Assembly (NCBI RefSeq): GCF_000213655.1
Contig: NC_015554.1
Coordinates: forward strand, 3,410,001 to 3,474,000
DNA from: Alteromonas naphthalenivorans
GTDB lineage: Bacteria > Pseudomonadota > Gammaproteobacteria > Enterobacterales > Alteromonadaceae
Direction of reading: 5' to 3'
Length of the DNA: 64,000 bases
This document shows, one piece after another, positions 27,160 through 34,062 of the stretch. The notes under the pieces are model-generated. The model had not been told where the DNA came from. It saw only the letters and a program-made list of their open reading frames with translations, and searched no databases. Made by a program: the position numbers and the translations under genes. How positions within the stretch are numbered: position 1 is the first letter of the stretch; the number at the start of each line of letters is the position of its first letter.

Positions 27160-28524
27160 ATGCAAACAAACCATGAAATAACGGCCACTACGCATTATAG
27201 CGATGCCACTAAGCGCTTCTTGCTCGCCGCGAAACGAGCTGAAATCACGGTGCTTGAGCAGTTATCAAGCAACTGCCGCATTGTTATTTCCGTTCGAAAT
27301 ATGGTGCATGCTCTGCAACGAGAACGTGGCGCCACCAACATTTATTTAGCGTCTAAAGGCGATAGGTTTGCAGGGCAACGTGCCACCCATATTGAAGCAA
27401 GCTGTGAAGCAGAGTCGATGTTGCGCAGCCAACTTAAATCACTGTATTTAACCGATAGCCATGATACGGCTAACCCTCGCTTGTTAAGCAGCATTACTTT
27501 AGCCCTTCAAGGTATTGATTACCTGCCCGTACTTCGTGAACAAGCGAAAAACCTGACCCTTTCACCGTTAGATTCCACCCGCGCTTATTGCCGCTTAGTG
27601 GCAGGGTTACTTACTGTAATTTTTGAAGCGGCAGATATTGCGAGCGATCCCGTCATTACCCGCCTTTTAGTTGCACTATTTAACTTTATGCAGGGGAAAG
27701 AATATGCGGGGCAAGAACGTGCATGGGGGGCTATTGGCTTTGCAGAGACGCATTTTGACAAGCGCTTGTGTGACAAGCTCAGCGCATTACAACACGCCCA
27801 GCAGCATCACTTTGCCGTGTTTAATGAATTCGCCCGCACCTGCCATAAAGAGGCTTATGAGCTTTTAGATGGCAGCCCTGCCGCACACGATATTAATCAA
27901 TTACGCAAAATGATTGCACAACTTGCTGATGGCAGCCCCATTGCGGCTGAAATTAGTGAAGTCTGGTTCGATGTGGCCACACGACGTATTGATGCCATGC
28001 AAGAAATTGAAAATAAACTAACCGACAGCTTAACGAAAGAAGCGCAGACGAAAGTAAACAATGCGCATCATGAAATGAAAAACCATCAGCGGTTAATTGA
28101 AAGCTTTACCGATGAACACGCACAAGATGGCTCCCCCCTCACAATGCTATTCGACCCTAGCATGCCAGGTTTAGTGGAAGACAGTGATCTCTCATTACAA
28201 CAGCATGATATGACGGGTTCGAGTAAAAACACTGATATTAGCGAACAAACACAAACCCTGTCTGCGCACCGCTCATTTTACGATTTATTGCGAGGACAAG
28301 CTCAGTATATTGAAGACATGAGCCGTGAGTTAGAAGAAGCTAAACGCGCCATCACCGAGCACAAGTTGGTGGATAGAGCCAAGCTCATTCTGATGCAGCA
28401 ATTTCAATTAAATGAAAATGATGCGTATCGAAAACTACAAAAGCAGGCCATGAATGAGCATAAAAAACTTACTGATATAGCCGCTACCGTGGTTGAAATA
28501 TCAAATAGAGCCAACCAACGCTGA
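27160..28524 (+). CDS. nasR: Nitrate-sensing antiterminator (NIT-ANTAR), NasR-like
   Basis: A 454-residue cytosolic protein with an N-terminal NIT nitrate/nitrite sensor domain (about 35-290, including the LQRERGATNIYL block at residue 52) and a C-terminal ANTAR RNA-binding domain. The ANTAR part spans about residues 390-450 (AKRAITEHKLVDRAKLILMQQFQLNENDAYRKL, then MNEHKKLTDIAATVV). This is the build of Klebsiella NasR, which binds nitrate and prevents termination in the nasF leader. The matching target hairpins lie before nrtA and nirB. No clear ribosome binding site precedes ATG 27160. Its end overlaps the convergent nucleotidyltransferase gene by 24 bases. Confidence 0.9.
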   Translation: MQTNHEITATTHYSDATKRFLLAAKRAEITVLEQLSSNCRIVISVRNMVHALQRERGATNIYLASKGDRFAGQRATHIEASCEAESMLRSQLKSLYLTDSHDTANPRLLSSITLALQGIDYLPVLREQAKNLTLSPLDSTRAYCRLVAGLLTVIFEAADIASDPVITRLLVALFNFMQGKEYAGQERAWGAIGFAETHFDKRLCDKLSALQHAQQHHFAVFNEFARTCHKEAYELLDGSPAAHDINQLRKMIAQLADGSPIAAEISEVWFDVATRRIDAMQEIENKLTDSLTKEAQTKVNNAHHEMKNHQRLIESFTDEHAQDGSPLTMLFDPSMPGLVEDSDLSLQQHDMTGSSKNTDISEQTQTLSAHRSFYDLLRGQAQYIEDMSRELEEAKRAITEHKLVDRAKLILMQQFQLNENDAYRKLQKQAMNEHKKLTDIAATVVEISNRANQR

Positions 28525-29103
28525 ACCCAACGTAAGTTGCGGCCACGTTAGCAGCCAATTTTTCGAGTGTACCCGCTGGGTAAATACATCGCCTCTAGGG
28601 TGGCGGGGGTTTATCGAAATCGTACCGGCAAAATTACGTGATAGCCCATAGGGCGCAAGCATATCAAACTTATCGCCCTCTTCATTTGGGCAAAGCCTAA
28701 TAGCTACACAGGTTTCTTGTTCTATCCAATAGCTAATCGCTTCTTCACAGTCTTTATACGCGTTGTGGCCGTGCTTCACATGCATACGCGCCTGATTCTT
28801 CACTTGCCAGAGTGCTGAAGGTACTTGCTCAGACAGCGCATTTTCTATGTGGAGCTCTGATTTTTTTGAGGTATCTGATGGGTTGTAGTAGATAACATCG
28901 ATGTCGTTTAACGGCGTAGGTTTCTTAAAGCCGTGAAGCTCATCCCATATGGCATTACGTAAAAATCCCGCCGCTAAATACCCTTGGGGCAACTTTAGCG
29001 ATTTTAATGCGTTCAAGCACTGCATGCGGTAAAGATCTTCGGTTAGCATGCGGCTAACCGATAATCTAGCATCGCTTTCTGCGTTCGTCATAATAGAAGC
29101 CAT
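28501..29103 (-). CDS. Nucleotidyltransferase family protein (COG3575/DUF925 type)
   Basis: A 200-residue protein resembling the nucleotidyltransferase-like family once called DUF925. It has an N-terminal helix, then GYLAAGFLRNAIWDELHG with PLNDIDVIYYN. The DID pattern is the likely metal-binding pair of the nucleotidyltransferase fold. Two in-frame Met codons (29103 and 29091) are possible starts, neither with a clear ribosome binding site. The substrate is unknown. It converges on nasR with a 24-base overlap. Confidence 0.7.
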   Translation of the reverse strand: MASIMTNAESDARLSVSRMLTEDLYRMQCLNALKSLKLPQGYLAAGFLRNAIWDELHGFKKPTPLNDIDVIYYNPSDTSKKSELHIENALSEQVPSALWQVKNQARMHVKHGHNAYKDCEEAISYWIEQETCVAIRLCPNEEGDKFDMLAPYGLSRNFAGTISINPRHPRGDVFTQRVHSKNWLLTWPQLTLGSALVGSI

Positions 29104-29165
29104 TTTTTTGTAAAAGCTAATTTCATGAGGCTAATTTGAGAAGGCCAATATATGAAAGCTAAGGG

Positions 29166-29846
29166 TTATTTCGAATGATCAGAACGAATGCTTAAATTCC
29201 TTTGCCATTTAATCACGTAGAAACTAAATGCGGCTATCGCCCCGCCTCCTAGCCACCCCGCTATTACGTCTGTCGGCCAATGCACACCAAGCTGCACACG
29301 ACTCAAACCAATAACAAATACCAATAGCGTAGTCAGAGAATATACCCATATTTTCAATTTAATTTCTGTAATAGAAAAACAAAAAAGCCTCGCTATACAG
29401 AAGTAAACAAGGGTAGACATCATGGCATGAGCAGAGGGAAAGCTTTGCGTTAATACGGTCACTTGATGGCCAGACAGCGGCGGCCTAGGACGGTCTATAC
29501 CCGCTTTAAGCACAAAGGTAATCACTAAACCTGCAGCTACCGCCATTAATAGCGTAAGTGCTTTTTTTGGATGCCCAGTCAATTTCAAAAAACCAGCAAC
29601 GGCAAGTGAAAAAAAGATAAGCACTTCATTACTGCCAAGCGCAGTGAAATTTTCAAAGAAGCGTTGAATCACTCCAGGCGTATCGTCCCACACCAACATT
29701 TCAATGACGGCGTTGTCAAAAGGCGCTAATACTTCCATAGTGGCAAATAGCATTAGCAGCAAAAAGCCTCCGCCTAATAACACCACCTGTACCGTAGGTG
29801 TTTTTACTATCTGCAAATACGCGTTAACCGAACTTCTTACTTCCAT
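29166..29846 (-). CDS. PAP2-family membrane phosphatase
   Basis: A 226-residue inner membrane enzyme with about six hydrophobic segments and the three-part PAP2 active site: KAGIDRPRP, PSAHAM and SRVQLGVHWPTDV. The family removes phosphate from lipid phosphates such as phosphatidate, phosphatidylglycerol phosphate or undecaprenyl pyrophosphate. PSAH in place of PSGH is a mild and common variant. AGGAG lies about 11 bases before ATG 29846. The gene seems to stand alone and the lipid substrate cannot be told. Confidence 0.85.
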   Translation of the reverse strand: MEVRSSVNAYLQIVKTPTVQVVLLGGGFLLLMLFATMEVLAPFDNAVIEMLVWDDTPGVIQRFFENFTALGSNEVLIFFSLAVAGFLKLTGHPKKALTLLMAVAAGLVITFVLKAGIDRPRPPLSGHQVTVLTQSFPSAHAMMSTLVYFCIARLFCFSITEIKLKIWVYSLTTLLVFVIGLSRVQLGVHWPTDVIAGWLGGGAIAAFSFYVIKWQRNLSIRSDHSK

Positions 29847-29938
29847 GTTACGTAGCGCTCCTATTGGGGCTATAGAAAATCAAAATGAATACTTAATTTA
29901 GGTTCTTAATTAAAAAATGAAACGACGATAAAAACGCG

Positions 29939-30253
29939 TTATGACTTACTGCCACCTAGACAGGCTGGCGATGTGAGCGCTTCGCCACCACGGGCCACCC
30001 ACTCTGTTGGGGTATAAGTATGTAATGCTAGCGCATGTACGGGCCCTTTCAAGGCTTCATCGACCAACGTATTAATTTCACGATGACGAGCAATTAAACG
30101 TTTGCCTTCAAAGGCATCAGTAACTACGGTGACCTTGAAATGGCTTTGTGCACCGTCAGGCACATTGTGCATAAAGCTCTCGTCTTCCACGTTCAACAAC
30201 GCAGGCGAAAGCGCGCTTGTTAGGGTTGATTCTATAAATTCTTTAACATTCAT
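29939..30253 (-). CDS. BolA family protein
   Basis: A 104-residue BolA-fold protein. The core reads SHFKVTVVTDAFEGKRLIARHREINTLVDEALKGPVHALALHTYTPTEW, with the helix-turn-like RHREINTLV and the invariant His of HALALHTYTP. BolA proteins work with monothiol glutaredoxins in iron-sulfur and iron handling, and E. coli BolA also affects cell shape. It starts 7 bases after the AlkB-like gene and is probably co-transcribed. A short tail (ALTSPACLGGSKS) contains an extra Cys. Confidence 0.88.
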   Translation of the reverse strand: MNVKEFIESTLTSALSPALLNVEDESFMHNVPDGAQSHFKVTVVTDAFEGKRLIARHREINTLVDEALKGPVHALALHTYTPTEWVARGGEALTSPACLGGSKS

Positions 30254-30260
30254 ATGAAAA

Positions 30261-30890
30261 CTACTTGGTTGAAATTAAGTGCCGGAAAGTAAGGTTAATT
30301 CTACCACCGATATGTTTAGTCGTCTTAGCAATACCGTGCAGATAATGCGATTGGGTGGTTTCCCCCATGACTAGTAAACTTCCGTGCTCTAATATTTGGG
30401 TAAAACGGGCACCGGTTTCTTTGTGTTTAAACACAAAAGGGCGAGACTCACCAAAAGTGACCGACGCAACTACGGGATTAGGTCCGAGCTCAGGCTCATC
30501 ATCAGCATGCATACTCATGCTGTCTTGCCCATGTCGATACCAGTTTGCCAGCACACTGTTGAAGGGAATATCACAAACCTCGATGCATTTATCTCGAATG
30601 ACCGCCAATTCAGGGGTCCAAGGTTGTGGTGCAAGCTTAATACCCGAATATTTATAAAGACACTCAGGATCACCGTGCCAAGCCTGCAATCTAGGCACGT
30701 CGAGGTATTTTCCATACATACGAATGGTGTCTTGTCGCCACGGCAAAGTGCTTTCAAACACGCCTTGGTAGTCATTCGCTTGCTCTGAGCTAATCCATTG
30801 CGGATAATAGCGCACCTCAGCTTCTGGCAACGGTAGCGTAATGGGTGAGTTTTTCGCTGCTTTCGCGTCAGTAAAAAGTGGTAATTGCAT
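30261..30890 (-). CDS. AlkB-like 2-oxoglutarate/Fe(II) dioxygenase
   Basis: A 209-residue oxidative demethylase of the AlkB (ALKBH2/3-like) family, which repairs alkylated bases in DNA or RNA. The Fe(II) ligands appear in MHADDE (His-x-Asp) and HYLHGI (distal His), with the 2-oxoglutarate Arg in RINLTFR. The NWYRHGQDSMSMHADDE block is typical. The gene is divergent from rlmG with about 30 bases between starts, so promoters must overlap, and it is followed by bolA. Confidence 0.9.
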   Translation of the reverse strand: MQLPLFTDAKAAKNSPITLPLPEAEVRYYPQWISSEQANDYQGVFESTLPWRQDTIRMYGKYLDVPRLQAWHGDPECLYKYSGIKLAPQPWTPELAVIRDKCIEVCDIPFNSVLANWYRHGQDSMSMHADDEPELGPNPVVASVTFGESRPFVFKHKETGARFTQILEHGSLLVMGETTQSHYLHGIAKTTKHIGGRINLTFRHLISTK

Positions 30891-30920
30891 AACACCCCGA
30901 TAACTTTAGACAAGAAAATA

Positions 30921-32147
30921 ATGAATACAGAATTTTCAATGGCAGAGCGCCAGTTTACCTTAATACGCTACCCTGAAAAACATCAGCACAAAAGCCTACA
31001 AGCGTGGGACAGTGCCGATGAACTGCTTATTGAGCATGTAGAAGCGCACCTTGAAGCGCTTGTTGAAACTCAAACTGAAACATCCTCTACCTTGGGGCCC
31101 ATACTCATTTTTAATGATGACTTTGGTACCCTTGGATGTTGGTTTACGCAGTATAATCCTATTTGGATTTCAGATTCGTATATTAGCTTGCGATCATTAC
31201 AAGAAAACTTAGGGCGTAACCATTTGAAATCGGTTATTGATGAGGCTGGCGCGCTAACGTCACCCGTAACCAGTTTAACCAGTGTTGAAAGCCTTACTTT
31301 CATGCCAGAGAAGGCCCCCAGCGTTATCATGCTGAAAGTACCTCGCACACTGGCGTTACTTGAACAACAGCTTATCGATATTAAACGCTATGCTGCGCCT
31401 GGTACGCATATTGTGGCGGCAGGTAAAATAAAAGCCGTGACCAAGTCGGTATCCGCCTTGTTTGAGAAAATCATTGGCCCTGCTAAAACGTCCTTGGCAA
31501 AGAAAAAATCGCGATTGGTTTTTAGTACCCTTGATGAAAAAATTTCACCTATCCCTTCGCCTTATCCTGAAACATGGGAATGCAAAGGCGCCACAGGCCA
31601 AACCTTCGTATTAAAAAACCACGCAAATGTATTTTCTCGTCAGTCATTAGATATTGGTGCCCGTTTAATGCTTGAGCATATGACGGTAAGTGCTAACGAA
31701 ACCGTGGTCGATTTAGGCTGCGGCAATGGAATATTAGGCGTAAACGCTTTAGCCTTGGCAGGCGACTGCAAGGTCATATTTATTGATGAGTCTTTTATGG
31801 CAGTGGAGAGTGCGCGATTAAACGTACTTGAGAATTTCCCAGACAAAATCGACCAGTGTGAGTTTATTGCCAGTAATTGCCTTGAAAGCTTGCTAGAAAA
31901 GCAACAATCGCCTTGGGTAACCAAGATATTGTGCAACCCCCCTTTCCATCAACAAAATGCCATTACCGACCATATTGCATGGCAAATGTTTAACGATTCA
32001 AAACACGCGTTAGTAAAAGGTGGCCAGTTAGTGGTGGTTGGAAACAGGCATCTTGAACATCACGTTAAACTTAAACGCATGTTTGGTGGTTCAGACGTGC
32101 TGGCAAGCGACAAAAAATTTGTTATTTTGGGCACAGCTAAACGATAA
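30921..32147 (+). CDS. rlmG: 23S rRNA (G1835) methyltransferase RlmG
   Basis: A 408-residue SAM-dependent rRNA guanine-N2 methyltransferase of the RlmG/RsmC group. The N-terminal half (about 1-210) is the degenerate methyltransferase-like domain. The C-terminal half carries VVDLGCGNGILGVNAL and the catalytic NPPFHQ motif. ATG 30921 is chosen because an upstream in-frame start (30885) would run into the divergent AlkB gene. The cyclophilin gene follows within 10 bases, so they probably share a message. Confidence 0.88.
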   Translation: MNTEFSMAERQFTLIRYPEKHQHKSLQAWDSADELLIEHVEAHLEALVETQTETSSTLGPILIFNDDFGTLGCWFTQYNPIWISDSYISLRSLQENLGRNHLKSVIDEAGALTSPVTSLTSVESLTFMPEKAPSVIMLKVPRTLALLEQQLIDIKRYAAPGTHIVAAGKIKAVTKSVSALFEKIIGPAKTSLAKKKSRLVFSTLDEKISPIPSPYPETWECKGATGQTFVLKNHANVFSRQSLDIGARLMLEHMTVSANETVVDLGCGNGILGVNALALAGDCKVIFIDESFMAVESARLNVLENFPDKIDQCEFIASNCLESLLEKQQSPWVTKILCNPPFHQQNAITDHIAWQMFNDSKHALVKGGQLVVVGNRHLEHHVKLKRMFGGSDVLASDKKFVILGTAKR

Positions 32148-32156
32148 GGAATGTAC

Positions 32157-32780
32157 ATGTTAAAACCGCTTATAATGGCCTTAATTTTCTCAGCTCTCGT
32201 TTTTACGTCAGCAGCAATGAGCCCTAACGCATTGGCGGCTAAAAAAGATGATGGCTCACAAATTCAGCCAGATAACTATTACCCTAGAGTTAAAATTGAA
32301 ACCACCATGGGTGATATTGTGGTTGAATTAGACCGCCGCCGTGCGCCTATTACCGTGAATAACTTTTTACGTTATGTAGACAAGCGCAGTTATGAAAACA
32401 CTATTTTTCATCGTATTGTGCCAGGGTTTGTGGTGCAAGGCGGCGGCTATACCACCGATTTTGAAGGTAAGTCTAATTACCCTGAAATATTCAATGAGTC
32501 GGGAAATGGGCTAACCAATGACTTACACACCATCGCTATGGCCCGACAAGATGATCCGCATACTGCAAATCGTCAGTTTTTCTTTAACGTTAACGACAAC
32601 GAAACCCTAAACCCAGGTCGAGACTGGGGCTATGCGGTTTTTGGCATGATTGTAGAAGGCGAAGATATTGTGGATGCGATGTCTGAAGTGGAGACCGAGT
32701 ATTCGCTAATGCTGAACACCAACAATGTACCTATTGAGCCTATTATCATTAAAAAGGTGACTGTGCTTCCACCGTTCTAA
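32157..32780 (+). CDS. Periplasmic peptidyl-prolyl isomerase (cyclophilin, PpiA-like)
   Basis: A 207-residue cyclophilin with a signal peptide (hydrophobic 5-22, cleavage near ALAA), so a periplasmic protein-folding helper. Core motifs are VNNFLRYV, FHRIVPGFVVQGGG, ARQDDPHTANRQFFFN and YAVFGMIVEG. I chose ATG 32157 over 32151 because AAGGA at 32146-32150 leaves 6 bases before 32157. It is just downstream of rlmG and its stop overlaps the convergent GNAT gene by 4 bases. Confidence 0.88.
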   Translation: MLKPLIMALIFSALVFTSAAMSPNALAAKKDDGSQIQPDNYYPRVKIETTMGDIVVELDRRRAPITVNNFLRYVDKRSYENTIFHRIVPGFVVQGGGYTTDFEGKSNYPEIFNESGNGLTNDLHTIAMARQDDPHTANRQFFFNVNDNETLNPGRDWGYAVFGMIVEGEDIVDAMSEVETEYSLMLNTNNVPIEPIIIKKVTVLPPF

Positions 32781-33295
32781 CGGCTAGCGGAATCACTGTT
32801 GCGCCAGAATAGGGTTTGAACCGGTGTGGACCTATCAATAAAGTAAGGGCCGCGTTTTTTAAACCCTAGCTGGCGTAATAGATGTTGAGAACGTTCGTTT
32901 TCGGGGTGGGTAGAGGCGGTAATGAAATGCATATCTCCTTCCATTTCCACCCAATCAATAACCGCTTTAGTTGCTTCTAACGCTATCCCCTGTTTACGCG
33001 CATCTGGTAGCAGCGCAAAGCCTAAATCAGGGCAACTGAAAACATAGCGATTAATTAGCCCACACACACCATAAGGCGCGGTGGTTTTTTTATTTCGTAT
33101 TGCCAATAAGCCATATCCCCACTCACTAACCTGCGCGTTCACTCGGTCAATATAGTCAGCGGCATCTTCAACGCTCGCCACACCACGATAACCAATAAAC
33201 TGCTTCCATAGCGGGTCTTGGTGCATTTCAACTAACCACAGTTTGTCAGCTTGCGTCAGTGGGCTTAATTCCAACCGTTCAGTTAGTAACAACAT
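32777..33295 (-). CDS. GNAT N-acetyltransferase (RimJ/RimL-like)
   Basis: A 172-residue acetyltransferase of the GNAT fold, in the Acetyltransf_3 (ribosomal protein acetyltransferase-like) branch. It opens LLLTERLELSPLTQAD and has the acetyl-CoA-binding LLPDARKQGIALEATKAV and the late ASTHPENERSQHLLRQLGF block. The substrate is unknown. Its start lies 13 bases inside the end of the upstream cyclotransferase-like gene, so the two are probably translated together. Confidence 0.82.
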   Translation of the reverse strand: MLLLTERLELSPLTQADKLWLVEMHQDPLWKQFIGYRGVASVEDAADYIDRVNAQVSEWGYGLLAIRNKKTTAPYGVCGLINRYVFSCPDLGFALLPDARKQGIALEATKAVIDWVEMEGDMHFITASTHPENERSQHLLRQLGFKKRGPYFIDRSTPVQTLFWRNSDSASR

Positions 33296-34044
33296 GAATG
33301 ACTATGCCTCTGTGTGGATTGTGTTACCTTTTTTAGCAGCGTGTCTATTTGCGTTAAATGTTGCTTAGAAATAGCGGCAGCTCTTGGGTAAACGGGATTT
33401 ACTCTGTCATTAATTCTAGGGTGGTTCCACCCATGAGTGTGTTCAATAAAAGCGGTAGCTTCACTTATCCCGCCATGCTCTAAGCAGCCCACTAGACAAG
33501 TATCAATGTAGGTTTGTGAAACGGGGAAGTCGCTGCTGGGGTGATGACACAGTAAAGTTTCACATAACCAGAGTTGGTGATGGCTTAACGCATCACGAAG
33601 CGCAGAAGTGAAAGAAGGTTGATTGCACAAGGAGGAACTTACATGTTCGATTGCACTGGCTGGCACTTCCACAAAGCGGTAGTTTTTTTCTCGCGCGCGC
33701 AATGAAGGGTTTACCTCGGCAGGAATAAGCTGGGCATTTAATTGAGATGTTCTATCGGCAACGGCGCCAACATAGGTTTGTTTTTCTTGCAGGCTTCGGG
33801 TAACCCATGCGCGTTTAAAACCTGAAACACGCACGGGTAAACCTTGAGTATAAATACCGGAGTGACGCTCTCGGGAATCTCGACTAAGCAAACTGCCATA
33901 ACCTAGCACAATATGTTTACTTTGCTGGCTAGCTAAGGTAGCTAACCAACTGTCTTTCGCTGAATCTTTTATCGATTCATTTGCCGAGCTTTTTACCGAC
34001 TCTTTAACCGAGCCGTCTGCTGCTTTTACGTCTACCAAGCGCAC
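33283..34044 (-). CDS. Gamma-glutamylcyclotransferase-like protein
   Basis: A 253-residue protein with a gamma-glutamylcyclotransferase/ChaC-like fold. The strongest motif is VLGYGSLLS (about residue 46), the nucleotide-independent substrate loop of the fold, followed by VSGFKRAW. The first 40 residues are unlike the family and form a Ser/Lys/Glu-rich run (KESVKSSANESIKDSAKDS), which looks like an expanded low-complexity tail. A catalytic Glu could not be placed with certainty. It begins 18 bases after the ZnuD-like receptor gene, so it is likely in that unit. Confidence 0.65.
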   Translation of the reverse strand: MRLVDVKAADGSVKESVKSSANESIKDSAKDSWLATLASQQSKHIVLGYGSLLSRDSRERHSGIYTQGLPVRVSGFKRAWVTRSLQEKQTYVGAVADRTSQLNAQLIPAEVNPSLRAREKNYRFVEVPASAIEHVSSSLCNQPSFTSALRDALSHHQLWLCETLLCHHPSSDFPVSQTYIDTCLVGCLEHGGISEATAFIEHTHGWNHPRINDRVNPVYPRAAAISKQHLTQIDTLLKKVTQSTQRHSHSCCY

Positions 34045-34062
34045 CCCGTTTTCGCTGCAATA

